Origin: Magnetovibrio sp.
Lineage (GTDB): Bacteria > Pseudomonadota > Alphaproteobacteria > Rhodospirillales > Magnetovibrionaceae
NCBI GenBank assembly: GCA_028281525.1
Contig: JANQJR010000039.1
Location: forward strand, 35,487-99,486
Length of the DNA stretch: 64,000 nucleotides
Direction: 5' to 3'
Part shown: one piece after another, positions 16,852-25,934 of the stretch
How the letters are laid out: each line of letters begins with the position of its first letter
Position numbering within the stretch: position 1 is the first letter of the stretch
Program-made: the position numbers and the translations under genes
The notes under the pieces: model-generated
Database searches by the model: none
Seen by the model: only the letters and a program-made list of their open reading frames with translations
Told to the model about the DNA's origin: nothing

Positions 16852-17489
16852 CTTGACCTCCCGTTGTTTTCCACCATCGACAGAAACTCCCGGCGGGTAG
16901 ATGAGTCGTCACGAAAGCAGCCAAGCATACGACTGGTCACCATGCTGACCCCCGGCTTTCGAACGCCGCGCGTCGTCATGCATTGGTGCGCGGCCTCAAC
17001 GATGACACCGACGCCACGCGGCTTTAGAACTTCTTGGATGGTGTCGGCAATCTGCGCCGTCAGCGCTTCCTGGATTTGCATCCGTTTGGCAAAAACCTCG
17101 ACAAGGCGCGCCAGCTTTGAGATGCCGACAACCCGTTCCGACGGCAAATACCCGATATGAACTTTGCCCAGAATGGGAATGATGTGGTGTTCGCAATGTG
17201 TTTCCAGACGGATGTCACGCAAAACAACCATTTCGTCGTAATCGTCTGTTTCTTCGAACGTTGTTGCCAGTAGCGCAACCGGATCTTCGTGGTATCCGGC
17301 AAAGAAATCCTCGTAAGCGCGAACGACCCGTGCCGGAGTTCCTGTTAGGCCCTCACGGTCTGGATCATCTCCGGCCCATTCGATGAGCGTGCGCACAGCC
17401 GCCTCAGCTTCTGAACGGCTGCGTGCGGAACGACCAAGTCGGTCCGGACGTTTTTCTTCTTCTGGTCGATTAAAACCTAAAGGCTCCAT
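16848..17489 (-). CDS. folE: GTP cyclohydrolase I (FolE, type IA)
   Basis: 213 residues, the usual length. Converts GTP to dihydroneopterin triphosphate, the first step of folate and pterin synthesis. Conserved regions: [20 protein letters not shown] (47-66), [19 protein letters not shown] (98-116), [18 protein letters not shown] (124-141) and HQCMTTRGV (168-176). The three zinc ligands of the family are present (C99, H102, C170), so this is the canonical metal-dependent type, not FolE2. It lies 75 bp downstream of znuA and overlaps hisI, so it is probably induced together with zinc import. Presence of a zinc-ligated FolE in a zinc-starvation operon is notable: it may be a paralogue active with another metal, or simply the only copy. 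Confidence 0.92.
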   Translation of the reverse strand: MEPLGFNRPEEEKRPDRLGRSARSRSEAEAAVRTLIEWAGDDPDREGLTGTPARVVRAYEDFFAGYHEDPVALLATTFEETDDYDEMVVLRDIRLETHCEHHIIPILGKVHIGYLPSERVVGISKLARLVEVFAKRMQIQEALTAQIADTIQEVLKPRGVGVIVEAAHQCMTTRGVRKPGVSMVTSRMLGCFRDDSSTRREFLSMVENNGRSR

Positions 17490-17564
17490 GTTGATCCCAA
17501 TCGAAATTTGTATGTGGCGGAGGGGGAGCGCATTCCCCCCCCCAACAGATTGCGCGGTCGGGGG

Positions 17565-18662
17565 CTAGCTTGCGCCGCCCAGGCAAGATTCGAACGCGTG
17601 CGCCATGTTGTGCAAAAGCTCGAAATACAGGTCGGGCCCATCTTGCAAGGAAGCCCCCAGAGGATCGAGCACGCCGCTTCGGGCGTCGCTCCCCTCGATG
17701 ACCGTGGAGACCAGCTTGGGTTCGAACTGAGGTTCGGCGAACACACACGTCGCACCGAGCTTTTTGATGCGGTTTTGAATTTCGTTGATCCGTTCCGCGC
17801 CCGGCATGATTTCCGGCGAAACCGTGATCGCCCCCGATGCCTGGAGTCCGAAATGCTCTTCGAAATAGTGATAGGCGTCATGAAAGACGATAAAGCCCTT
17901 GCCCTTTACCGGCGCCAATTCCTTCGCGATTTCTGCCGTTAAAGCGTCAAGCTTGGTCATCACCTTCTTGGCGTTCGCTGCATATTGTTTTGCATGCGCC
18001 GGATCTGCGGCGGCAAGGATTTCTTCGATCTCGTGCACGAAGGCCTTGGCGTTTACGGGATCAAGCCAGACATGCGGGTCGATGCCATCATGGCTGTGGT
18101 CATGTTCATCAGCGTGATCCTTGTGGTCGTCGTGGTCACCGTGCCTTTTGTGATCGTCGTGATCCTTGTGATCGTCGTGATGATCATGCCCTTTATGATC
18201 GTCGTGATCCTCATGATGATCGTGGTCGTCAGCCTTGGCGTGTTCGTCATGATCATGTTCATCATGATGCGCTTCGTGCTCAGAATGGTCGTGCGCTTCA
18301 AAATTCCCACCCTCGCGGAATTTCAATGTAATAAGGCCGTGTGCGTCCATAAGTTCAACCGTTTTGGCCTTTGACGCCAAAGCTTCAAGCGGCTTCTCCA
18401 AAAAGGTCTCCAGTTCGTGCCCGACCCAGAAAACCACATCTGCGGATTGGAGCATGCGCGCCTGCGACGGCTTCAGGGAATAGGTGTGCGGAGAACCAGC
18501 CCCTTCCACGATCAGGCCGGGAGTCCCGACACCCTCCATGACGGCGGCCACCAATGAATGCACGGGCTTGATGGAAGCGACCACATTGAGTTCGGCTTTG
18601 GCCGGGACATTGGACAACGCCAAAAGCGTTGTCGCAACCAGGAGAGTTTTTACGAAGCGCAT
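17565..18662 (-). CDS. znuA: Zinc ABC transporter periplasmic binding protein ZnuA
   Basis: 365 residues with a Sec signal peptide ending VPAKA at about 23. Captures Zn(II) in the periplasm and hands it to ZnuB. Cluster A-1 binding protein features: H59 in GSPHTYSL, H197 in DPHVWLDP, and the FHDAYHYF histidine near 280, which together form the zinc site in this family. A very His/Asp-rich loop spans about 124-191, as in other ZnuA proteins, and may act as a zinc sensor or scavenger. It is the first gene of a leftward operon with folE, hisI and DUF1826, and is divergent from znuCB-zur across a 145-bp region containing a Zur-like palindrome. The reverse-complement frames over the His-rich DNA are artefacts of its repetitive composition. 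Confidence 0.95.
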   Translation of the reverse strand: MRFVKTLLVATTLLALSNVPAKAELNVVASIKPVHSLVAAVMEGVGTPGLIVEGAGSPHTYSLKPSQARMLQSADVVFWVGHELETFLEKPLEALASKAKTVELMDAHGLITLKFREGGNFEAHDHSEHEAHHDEHDHDEHAKADDHDHHEDHDDHKGHDHHDDHKDHDDHKRHGDHDDHKDHADEHDHSHDGIDPHVWLDPVNAKAFVHEIEEILAAADPAHAKQYAANAKKVMTKLDALTAEIAKELAPVKGKGFIVFHDAYHYFEEHFGLQASGAITVSPEIMPGAERINEIQNRIKKLGATCVFAEPQFEPKLVSTVIEGSDARSGVLDPLGASLQDGPDLYFELLHNMAHAFESCLGGAS

Positions 18663-18716
18663 GGGGGGGTTCCCTTTAGGTGTTTACGATATCAAGGGCG
18701 AGTGATTTTGATGTGT

Positions 18717-18730
18717 TATGTTATAACATA
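18717..18730. promoter_or_regulatory. Zur-box-like palindrome in the znuA/znuC divergent promoter
   Basis: TATGTTATAACATA is a perfect 14-bp palindrome of the kind bound by proteobacterial Zur (core GTTATAAC). It lies midway between the znuA start (18662) and the znuC start (18808), with a further half-like GTAACAT at 18744-18750. One site could repress both operons when zinc is sufficient. The zur gene itself is the last gene of the rightward operon, so the circuit would be autoregulatory. Confidence 0.85.
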
Positions 18731-18807
18731 CTTGTGTTGCTGTGTAACATTTGGGACAATTCGTTGCAACATCATAAATTTCAACCCCGATCCCTTTTGC
18801 AGTATCT

Positions 18808-19650
18808 ATGCTCAAACACTCCATGCCTCTCGTTTCACTCGACAATGCCGGAATCTATCGCGAAGGCCGTTGGTTGGTGCGGGGCGTGTCTTTGACTGTC
18901 CAACCGGGTGAAATCGTGACCTTGATTGGACCGAACGGTTCGGGCAAATCAACCACGGCCAAGATGGCGTTGGGTCTTTTGAAATCCGATATGGGGACGT
19001 GCACCCTTCGTCCGGACCTTGTCGTTTCCTATGTGCCGCAAAAAGTCAGTATCGACTGGACGATGCCGCTGAGCGTTCGGCGCTTCATGCGCTTGACGGG
19101 TTCCGTTGGGAAAGCCGATGTCGCCCAGGCGATGGACCTGACCGGCGTCGATCACCTTGCTGATGTAGAAGTGCGAAACCTTTCGGGCGGTGAATTCCAA
19201 CGTGTTCTGCTGGCTCGCGCCATTGCCCGCAAACCGGATTTTATGGTTTTGGACGAACCGGTCCAAGGCGTCGACTTCACGGGTGAAATCGCCCTTTACG
19301 ACCTCATTCAGCGTATTCGTGACGAACTGAATTGCGGTGTTTTGCTGATATCGCATGACCTCCATGTGGTGATGGCGGCGACGGATCGCGTGATTTGCTT
19401 AAACGGCCATGTTTGTTGTTCCGGTACGCCGACGGCCGTTGCCGAACACGCGGAGTACAAGGCGCTTTTCGGCGCACGTGCAGCTCCGACCCTGGCCGTT
19501 TACCAGCATCGCCACGACCATACTCACCTGCCGGACGGACGTGTGCGCCATGCGGACGGCACCGTGACGGATCATTGCCACCCCGACGATGGACATCATC
19601 ACGAAGAGATGGAAGACGATCAAGACCGTGGAGATCCACATGCTCGATGA
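18808..19650 (+). CDS. znuC: Zinc ABC transporter ATP-binding protein ZnuC
   Basis: 280 residues. ATPase that drives zinc import through ZnuB. Walker A GPNGSGKST at about 46-54, ABC signature LSGGEFQRVLLARA at about 126-139, Walker B FMVLDEP at about 146-152, and the switch histidine in LLISHDLHVV. The C-terminus from about 232 carries an unusual His/Asp-rich tail (HRHDHTH, HCHPDDGHHHEE) beyond the ATPase fold, possibly a cytoplasmic zinc sensor or buffer. An alternative start lies five codons downstream (MPLVSLD). The end overlaps the znuB start by 11 bases. Probably repressed through the Zur-like palindrome about 78 bp upstream. Confidence 0.95.
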   Translation: MLKHSMPLVSLDNAGIYREGRWLVRGVSLTVQPGEIVTLIGPNGSGKSTTAKMALGLLKSDMGTCTLRPDLVVSYVPQKVSIDWTMPLSVRRFMRLTGSVGKADVAQAMDLTGVDHLADVEVRNLSGGEFQRVLLARAIARKPDFMVLDEPVQGVDFTGEIALYDLIQRIRDELNCGVLLISHDLHVVMAATDRVICLNGHVCCSGTPTAVAEHAEYKALFGARAAPTLAVYQHRHDHTHLPDGRVRHADGTVTDHCHPDDGHHHEEMEDDQDRGDPHAR

Positions 19651-20479
19651 CTTTTTCATGCGCGCACTTCTTGCGGGTGTCGGTGTTGCCTTGATTACAG
19701 GGCCGCTGGGTTGTTTCATCGTCTGGCGCAGGCTCGCCTATTTTGGCGACACCCTCTCTCATGCGGCGCTTCTCGGCGTGGCTTTGGCTCTTCTGTTTGA
19801 GGTCAATATCACGCTTGCCGTTTTCGCCATCTCGGCGACCGTGTCTCTCGCATTGTTGCTTATGCTGCGGCGGCGCACCTTGCCGGGTGACACCTTGTTG
19901 GGCTTGCTCGCGCATTCCACCTTGGCGGTCGGCTTGGTGGTTCTCGCATTCATGACCTGGGTGCGTGTCGATCTGATGGGTTTTCTTTTCGGGGACATTC
20001 TTGCCGTCACGAGGTTCGATGTCGCCGTCATCTGGATAGGCGGTGGCGCCGTTCTCGTGGCGTTGATTGCGATCTGGAAACCCTTGTTTGCCGGTACGGT
20101 CAACCAAGATCTGGCTGTCGCCGAAGGGCTGCCCTATGAGCGTGCCAACATTGCCTTTATGCTTCTGATGTCGGCGGTGATCGCCATTTCCATGAAAATT
20201 GTCGGTGTGCTGCTGATCACCGCGATGCTCTTGATTCCGGCAGCGACAGCCCGGCGGTTTGCGACCGGGCCGGAGCAAATGGCCGTTTTTGCTGCGGTCA
20301 TCGGTGCGGCCTCCGTTGTTGCGGGATTGTTCGGCTCCCTGCAATGGGACACCCCTTCGGGGCCGAGCATTGTCGTCGCCGCGATGGGTTTATTTGCTCT
20401 CAGCATTGTTCCATTCGCCGGGTTTATTCGACCCAATGCGCGGTCTGGGCAGCCTTTGGATAAAGGGGCAAGGAAATGA
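19640..20479 (+). CDS. znuB: Zinc ABC transporter permease ZnuB
   Basis: 279 residues from the ATG at 19640, chosen because GGAG lies six bases upstream and the protein then begins MLDDFFMRALLAGVG as in other ZnuB proteins. The open frame extends further upstream inside znuC without a signal. About eight membrane helices, with the ABC-3 family segment GCFIVWRRLAYFGDTLSHAA near residue 20-40 and GVLLITAMLLIPAATAR near 190. Forms the inner-membrane zinc channel with ZnuC, fed by ZnuA. Overlaps both znuC (11 bases) and zur (4 bases). Confidence 0.94.
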   Translation: MLDDFFMRALLAGVGVALITGPLGCFIVWRRLAYFGDTLSHAALLGVALALLFEVNITLAVFAISATVSLALLLMLRRRTLPGDTLLGLLAHSTLAVGLVVLAFMTWVRVDLMGFLFGDILAVTRFDVAVIWIGGGAVLVALIAIWKPLFAGTVNQDLAVAEGLPYERANIAFMLLMSAVIAISMKIVGVLLITAMLLIPAATARRFATGPEQMAVFAAVIGAASVVAGLFGSLQWDTPSGPSIVVAAMGLFALSIVPFAGFIRPNARSGQPLDKGARK

Positions 20480-20892
20480 GTGCGCCTGACCATGATCATC
20501 CAAGTGTGGATCTGACAAAGAACCAAGCACTGGTGATGGAAGCGCTTTTAGCGGCGGATGGACCCCTCAGCGCCTATTCGATCCTGAAGCTGTTGCGGGA
20601 TCATGGTTTTTCTGCTCCCCCACAGGTTTATCGTGCGTTGGACAAACTGATGGCGTTTGGCATGGTTCATCGGTTGGAGAGTCTGAACGCGTTTATGGCC
20701 TGCCGTAACCCATCTTGTTCCGCACACGCGGCGGCGGCGTTTTCGATTTGTGATCAATGTGGCCGGGTATCGGAGTTTTCGGATGAGAAACTGACCGCAC
20801 ATCTTGAGACCATGGCCCATGAATCGAACTTTTCTCCGAGCAAAACCACGATTGAGCTTAGAGGAATCTGTGCGCGGTGCCGGAAGGCATAA
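20476..20892 (+). CDS. zur: Zinc uptake regulator Zur (Fur family)
   Basis: 138 residues. N-terminal winged helix (about 10-80; GFSAPPQVYRALDKLMAFGMVHRLES) followed by the metal-binding dimer domain. It has two CxxC pairs (CDQC and CARC near the C-terminus) for the structural zinc, plus a Cys-rich RNPSCSAHAAAAF segment for the regulatory site. With zinc bound it should repress the divergent znu promoters. The start overlaps the znuB stop (ATGA), so regulator and importer are co-expressed. Assignment to Zur instead of Fur rests on sequence type and on the operon context. Confidence 0.92.
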   Translation: MSAPDHDHPSVDLTKNQALVMEALLAADGPLSAYSILKLLRDHGFSAPPQVYRALDKLMAFGMVHRLESLNAFMACRNPSCSAHAAAAFSICDQCGRVSEFSDEKLTAHLETMAHESNFSPSKTTIELRGICARCRKA

Positions 20893-21043
20893 AGAATACA
20901 GCCTGTTCTCAAGCGCGCAAGGAACTCGTGGTGGTGGTGTCAGTGGCAAATGTTCGCTATTGGCTGGAAGCGGACGATACGGCGTCAACGTCAAAGCGTT
21001 CGGTTTGTGGTGTGCAGCGGACATGAGGCACTCAAAAATACCG

Positions 21044-21175
21044 TTTTTGATTTGAAATCCGACAATCGCGTAATGTTTTGATTTTCCAGGAAGGTGCGCG
21101 CAGGTTGTCGTTTGTGACAGCTTAGCGTGTCGTCGATTTTTGAAAGTTGTCTGATTTTTCAATCCCTCTGTAAAA
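21044..21175. repeat. Dispersed intergenic repeat, internally deleted copy
   Basis: TTTTGATTTGAAATCCGACAATCGCG, CAGGAAGGTGCGCGCAGG and GTGACAGCTTAGCGTGTCGTC match the two long copies at 3210-3490 and 51681-51975, but about 190 bases of the middle, including the conserved hairpin, are missing. The 20893-21330 gap between zur and the DUF2946 gene holds this repeat and a stretch near 21180-21320 in which I see no gene. Confidence 0.65.
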
Positions 21176-21330
21176 TTACTCAAGGCGTGAGAGGAACGGC
21201 AAGGTTGCCCGTTCGGAGGGCTTGTCAGATTGGATATGTGGCGATATGGTCCATGCCCATAACTTAAGTAAGGTCTTGTCCGAGAGAGCTCTGAAAGAGC
21301 CGCGATCAAGACGCAAGGGAACGCATACCG

Positions 21331-21747
21331 ATGGCGCACACAACGCGCTTCAAGTGGACACTGCCTTTGTCCGTTCAGGCTTTCCGTCATTACACGGCGT
21401 GGCTGACGGCGTTTGCTTTGTTCGTACAGGTGTTTGTGCCGTTCGGGCATGCGTTGGCCTTTGATCCCGACAGCGGTCTCGAATTCCAGGTCATCTGTAC
21501 GCCCACCGGCATTAAGCAGATTCCACTCAATGTCGACGGCACGCCCGCTGATCCGCAGGATGTCGAGCCGCCGTGCCCGTTTTGCTTCACGTATACGGCA
21601 CCGGCCTTGTTGCAACCCGATACGGTGGCAACGGTCTTTGTTTCTGCGTCCCAGCCTCCTTCATTCACGCATCCCGGCCATGCCCGATACGCCAGCATCT
21701 GGCGGGGCACGCCGTGTCCATCGCGCGCACCTCCCTTGAACGTTTGA
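21331..21747 (+). CDS. DUF2946-like small membrane or exported protein with CPFC motif
   Basis: 138 residues starting at an ATG preceded by AAGGGAA. One N-terminal membrane segment or signal (about 20-45; YTAWLTAFALFVQVFVPFGHALA), then a short extracytoplasmic part with the Cys pair CPFC in EPPCPFCFTY. This layout fits DUF2946 proteins, which are often encoded next to TonB-dependent copper receptors in proteobacteria (established association; function unknown). It lies 130 bp before the receptor gene in the same direction and is probably the first gene of the metal-uptake operon. Confidence 0.7.
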   Translation: MAHTTRFKWTLPLSVQAFRHYTAWLTAFALFVQVFVPFGHALAFDPDSGLEFQVICTPTGIKQIPLNVDGTPADPQDVEPPCPFCFTYTAPALLQPDTVATVFVSASQPPSFTHPGHARYASIWRGTPCPSRAPPLNV

Positions 21748-21877
21748 TGTCTTCTATGGCGTGAAGCGAACAACCGGTCCGCAAAAAGAGACCGGTGTGC
21801 CGTTTCGCGCGCACGCAAAAGTCAAACGAACACACACAATCAAACATACAAGGGGGCGCCCTGCCTGAAGGGGCGCA

Positions 21878-23998
21878 ATGAAACCAATGCATACCCAAAT
21901 CCCGCCGAAAAAAATCGGCGTGGCTTCCGGCGCGTTCTTGCTGACCGCGACCATGGCCTTGCCGCTGATGGCGCAAGAAGGCAGCGCCGTCAAACTGGAC
22001 GAAGTATCCGTCACCGCAACGCGTTCTGAACGCGGTACCAAGGAGGTTCCCGCTTCGATCACGGTCATCAGTTCCGAGCGCATCGAAAACGAGAAGATGT
22101 TCAACATCAAAGACGGCATCCAGGGAACGCCGGGCGTTCAGATCAACTCGAAGAACGGCGGTTTCGATTCACGCCTGGTGATCCGCGGCGCGGGTCAAAA
22201 GGCCAATTACGGCGTTCGTGAAATCATGGTGCTGCGCGATGGCGTGCCGATGACCGACCCGGACAGCTTCACGCGTTTCGATTTCATCGACACCCAGGAT
22301 ATCGAACGCATCGAAGTCACCAAAGGACCGGGGTCCATTTACGGTGGCGGATCCGCCGGCGGCGTGATCCAGATTCTGTCGAAATCCGTATTCGACGAAG
22401 AAAGCCGGGTGCGTATCGGTGGCGGCACATCGGGCACCAGCAACGCGCATGCACGGGTCAGCGCCATGGCGACCGACAACGATGCGTTCGCCGTGACGGT
22501 TTCGCGCCGCGCCATCGAAAACAAATGGCGACGGCGCAACACGTTTGAGAGCACGCAAGGCAGCGTCAAACACGGCCACATGTTCGAAAATGGCGGCGTC
22601 TGGGAAACCGAAGCCAGCTTCTCGGAAGTGAACATGAATCTACCTGGCTCCATGAGTCAGGAACAATATGAAGAGTTCCGGCGCACCGGCAAGCAAAACG
22701 ACAACAGTGACGCCTTCGATTTTTCCGCGCGCGATTCCAACAGCTACTTTTTCAATTCGAAGTACGAACTGCAGGACGGCGACATCACCTACAAACCGCG
22801 CATCTATGCGACCCACTGGAGCCACTACCACCCCGTGACCGGTGCCATCAACGTCAGCGAAGACAACATCATCGCCGGCACCGACGTCGAAGCGCATATT
22901 GAGCATCAACTCTGGGGCCCGTCGACCCTGGTAGCCGGCATCAGCCTGCGCATGGACCAGACGGACGATGCCCGCAAATTCCAGTACCGCGATGTCACCA
23001 CCGGTTTCGCCAGCCGCATCACGTCGGTGAATTCCGCCCAGCGCGGGGCGTTAATGGAAACCGAAGATATGTTGAATACATTGGTGGGGGCCTTCGCCCA
23101 GGAAACTGTGCGACCCAATGACAAAACCCTGGTCGATGTCAGCTTCCGCTATGACCGCTCCGTCTTCGATATCACCACCAATGAAATCACCCAGTACGAT
23201 TATTCCTCGGGCACCTATGTCGCAGGTGATGGTCTGACGCAGGTCGACAAGACCTTCGATCTGATTTCGACCCGCATCGGCGCCAGTTACGCGTTGGATT
23301 CGTCGACCAACGTCTATGGCTCGTTGGCGATGTCCGACCAGGTTCCGTCGGCGAGCGAAATCGGCACCAACACGTCTTTGAGCAATTCGACCACCTCCAC
23401 CGCCGAAATCGGGCTGAAAGGCCGCCGGGCGGACTTGAGCTATGACGCGGCGGTTTACTACTCGATGGTCGATGACGAAATCGTCTCGGTCTCGGAAAAC
23501 AGTCAGACCACCTTCAGCAATGCGGGTGAAGTCCGAAAGATGGGTTTGGAATTCGCCGGAAATTACGCCTACAGCGATAAATTGTCTTTCGGCGCGACCT
23601 ATGCCTACAGCGATTTCGAATTCCAGAGCTTCTTCGAACCGGTCAACAACGTGAACCAGGATCGTGCCGGCAACAAGATGCCGTACGTTCCGCGTCATCA
23701 ATATGCGCTTTCGGCGAACTATGACAGCGGGAAGGGGCTTAAAGCCGGGGTGCGCACCGAAACGTGGAGTGCGTACTTCATGGACAACGCCAACACCGAA
23801 AAATACAGCGGCTTCAAATTCATCACCAACGCCCATGTCGGCTATGACATGTCGGAGCATCAGGCGTTTTCGCTGAATATCGAAAATATTTTCGACAAGC
23901 ACTATGCGGTCGAAGCGAAGAAAAGCACGCGTGGGGTACAGACCTATTCCGCTGGCCAGCCACGCACCTTCGTCGCCAGTTATCGCCATAAGTTCTAA
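21878..23998 (+). CDS. TonB-dependent outer-membrane receptor
   Basis: 706 residues. A signal peptide (to about residue 32, ending LPLMA) is followed by a TonB-box-like segment LDEVSVTATR, a plug domain (about 50-165; LVIRGAGQKANYGVREIMVL, RIEVTKGPGSIYGGGSAGGVI) and a 22-strand-type barrel ending in YRHKF with a terminal Phe. It would take up a metal or metal complex powered by the TonB-ExbB-ExbD genes at the end of the same operon. The substrate cannot be read from the sequence; copper or nickel is suggested by the DUF2946, His-rich and polyferredoxin neighbours (inference). Only 10 bp separate it from the next gene. Confidence 0.92.
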   Translation: MKPMHTQIPPKKIGVASGAFLLTATMALPLMAQEGSAVKLDEVSVTATRSERGTKEVPASITVISSERIENEKMFNIKDGIQGTPGVQINSKNGGFDSRLVIRGAGQKANYGVREIMVLRDGVPMTDPDSFTRFDFIDTQDIERIEVTKGPGSIYGGGSAGGVIQILSKSVFDEESRVRIGGGTSGTSNAHARVSAMATDNDAFAVTVSRRAIENKWRRRNTFESTQGSVKHGHMFENGGVWETEASFSEVNMNLPGSMSQEQYEEFRRTGKQNDNSDAFDFSARDSNSYFFNSKYELQDGDITYKPRIYATHWSHYHPVTGAINVSEDNIIAGTDVEAHIEHQLWGPSTLVAGISLRMDQTDDARKFQYRDVTTGFASRITSVNSAQRGALMETEDMLNTLVGAFAQETVRPNDKTLVDVSFRYDRSVFDITTNEITQYDYSSGTYVAGDGLTQVDKTFDLISTRIGASYALDSSTNVYGSLAMSDQVPSASEIGTNTSLSNSTTSTAEIGLKGRRADLSYDAAVYYSMVDDEIVSVSENSQTTFSNAGEVRKMGLEFAGNYAYSDKLSFGATYAYSDFEFQSFFEPVNNVNQDRAGNKMPYVPRHQYALSANYDSGKGLKAGVRTETWSAYFMDNANTEKYSGFKFITNAHVGYDMSEHQAFSLNIENIFDKHYAVEAKKSTRGVQTYSAGQPRTFVASYRHKF

Positions 23999-24008
23999 GG
24001 GGGAAACC

Positions 24009-24869
24009 ATGAAGTCATTCATTTTAGTATCTACACTCACCTTGATGTTCAGCGCATCCTTCGCTTCGGCCCAGCATGCCGGACATGCTGGTCACGGCGG
24101 TCATGGAGGAATGCCCAAGGCCACCAAAGCGCCGGATTGGACGGCCTATCCCGTGCTCATCGCAGGCGGCCGTTACAGCCGGTCTGAGGCCAAGTATCAG
24201 TCCTTCAACATGCATGCCATGGAGGGGGTCACGTACGCCTCGTACGACGGCGATGGACATGTCGCGCCGGACGCGGCGGTCCGCAATTTGTCCATCGATG
24301 ACAACGGTGCGCTGTCGTTCAAAATCGGCGAAGATGGCAGCTATTACCTGGTGCGCGCCGTGGGGCACGGACCGGGTGGCGAGGAAGCCATCGCCAGCAC
24401 CTTCAAGTACTTCTCCAAACCCGGTCCAGCGCCGCGCGATCTTTTGAACGCACGGCGCCCGGGATTTGAGATCATCCCCGCGATTTTGCCGCGTGAGCAT
24501 TCGCGCTACCGGGAAAATCAAACCTGGGCGTTTCGCGTGCGCATGAACGGCGCGCCCGTGGCCGACACTCAGGTGGTATTGGAAACCTCCAACGGCACGC
24601 GCGCAGAATTCGTCACCGGCGCGGATGGGATCGTGGACGTCACGTTTCCGCGCGACTTCAAAGACATTCCGAAAGACCAGTGGAACCATGGCCGCCCGCT
24701 GGCGTCGCAATTTGTCCTGGCCGTGCGCCATGGCGGCTTACTGGCGACGTTCAACGGTGATTACAGCCTGGATGCCTATGGTGACAAGAATGTTTGGGCC
24801 GGGGTCGGCTTCGCCGTGTTGGGCATGGCCGTCGCCGCGCCCCTTGTGCGCCGCCGCAAGAAGGCCTGA
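24009..24869 (+). CDS. His-rich periplasmic DUF4198/NikM-like protein with C-terminal membrane anchor
   Basis: 286 residues. Start chosen at the ATG of MKSFILVSTL, which gives a clean signal peptide ending ASFASA; the open frame extends upstream into the receptor gene. The mature N-terminus is His/Gly-rich (QHAGHAGHGGHGGMPKATKAPDW), a likely metal-binding stretch. The body (about 50-250) resembles DUF4198-type beta-sandwich proteins. A single C-terminal helix (VWAGVGFAVLGMAVAAPLV) followed by RRRKK anchors it in the inner membrane facing the periplasm. Sits between the receptor and the polyferredoxin gene, so it may carry metal from the outer-membrane receptor inward. Function inferred. Confidence 0.72.
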   Translation: MKSFILVSTLTLMFSASFASAQHAGHAGHGGHGGMPKATKAPDWTAYPVLIAGGRYSRSEAKYQSFNMHAMEGVTYASYDGDGHVAPDAAVRNLSIDDNGALSFKIGEDGSYYLVRAVGHGPGGEEAIASTFKYFSKPGPAPRDLLNARRPGFEIIPAILPREHSRYRENQTWAFRVRMNGAPVADTQVVLETSNGTRAEFVTGADGIVDVTFPRDFKDIPKDQWNHGRPLASQFVLAVRHGGLLATFNGDYSLDAYGDKNVWAGVGFAVLGMAVAAPLVRRRKKA

Positions 24870-24883
24870 GGGGAGCTGATATC

Positions 24884-25930
24884 ATGACAAACGCACTTAC
24901 ACTTTCGCGCCTGCGCATGGCCGTTCAGGTCGTCATGCTGGTGTTCACCGTTTATGGCGGGGCCCTGATGGGCCATTACCTGGCCGACAAGGTAACCGGT
25001 TCGCTACCGGCGCTGTCATGCGCCTACGATCAACAAAACGCGGGCTATTGCGTTCTGATTCCGATGCAGCATCAGCTGCACCACCGAGTGGGCGAGAGCA
25101 TCGTGCGCGCCCAACAGTTCAGCGTCGACTACATCATTCCCTTCGGCTTCACCATGCTGACGTTCCTGGCGTTCTTCTTCGTGTTGAACAAAGCGTTTTG
25201 CGGCTGGATCTGTCCGTTGGGCACCGTACAGGAATTCGTCTACAAGCTCGGACGAAAATTGAAGCTGGGCATCCGCCGTTTCACTCAGGATTCCGTGGGC
25301 CGGGTGCGTCCGGTCAAGTGGGCGGTGTTGATCCTGATGGTCTTGGTCCTGCCGTTGGCGGCGGGGTTGGGCTACACCAGTTACGTCACCGGCGACGCCT
25401 ATTGCCAAGTCTGCCCGTCGCGCGTGGTGACCACCTTGATGACCGCCGACCCAAAACAGATTGCCGTCAATACGGCGGACACCACGGCGTTTGCCTTCAG
25501 CGCGGCGCGCAGCGCCATTTTTGGCTTCGTTCTGATCCTGGCATTGGGCATGCGCCAACCCTTTTGCCGGGTGTGCCCGATGTTGGCGCTGCATGCGTTG
25601 TTTCGCCGCATCGTGCCGTTGCGCCTGGCGAAGAAACAATCCGGCGATCAATGCGGCAAGTGCAAGGCCTGTTATCAGGCCTGTCCCATGGACATCCATG
25701 AGGTCGCGTTCGAATTTGGATCCAAGGCGTTTCATGCGGACTGCACCATGTGCGGGCGGTGTGTGGAGTTCTGTCCGGATGACGGCATGCTGGCGCTGAA
25801 GCTCGGCCCGGTGGCGTTGTTCCAGTCCTCTAGCGCGTACATGAAGCGCCGTGCGAAAATCGACAAACCGGATGGCGCACCGTGCAAGCCCAAATCGAAA
25901 TCGGCGGCCAATCCGGCCCCGGCGGAATGA
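24884..25930 (+). CDS. Membrane polyferredoxin, NapH/CcoG/NosR-like 4Fe-4S protein
   Basis: 348 residues from the ATG at 24884, which has GGGGAG upstream. Four to five membrane helices, with the family's Cys-Pro motifs FCGWICPLGTVQEF (about residue 106), YCQVCPSR (about 173) and FCRVCPMLAL (about 227). Two 4Fe-4S cluster motifs follow near the C-terminus: CGKCKACYQACP and CTMCGRCVEFCP. Such proteins pass electrons across the inner membrane; CcoG relatives reduce copper. In this operon it could reduce an imported metal in the periplasm (inference). A cytoplasmic Lys/Pro-rich tail ends the protein. Confidence 0.85.
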   Translation: MTNALTLSRLRMAVQVVMLVFTVYGGALMGHYLADKVTGSLPALSCAYDQQNAGYCVLIPMQHQLHHRVGESIVRAQQFSVDYIIPFGFTMLTFLAFFFVLNKAFCGWICPLGTVQEFVYKLGRKLKLGIRRFTQDSVGRVRPVKWAVLILMVLVLPLAAGLGYTSYVTGDAYCQVCPSRVVTTLMTADPKQIAVNTADTTAFAFSAARSAIFGFVLILALGMRQPFCRVCPMLALHALFRRIVPLRLAKKQSGDQCGKCKACYQACPMDIHEVAFEFGSKAFHADCTMCGRCVEFCPDDGMLALKLGPVALFQSSSAYMKRRAKIDKPDGAPCKPKSKSAANPAPAE

Positions 25931-25934
25931 TCCG

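Noticed and set aside
17985..18374. Val/Ile-rich frames opposite the His-rich part of znuA
   Set aside because: They arise from the CAT/CAC-rich repeats read backwards (ATG/GTG); znuA itself is clear.
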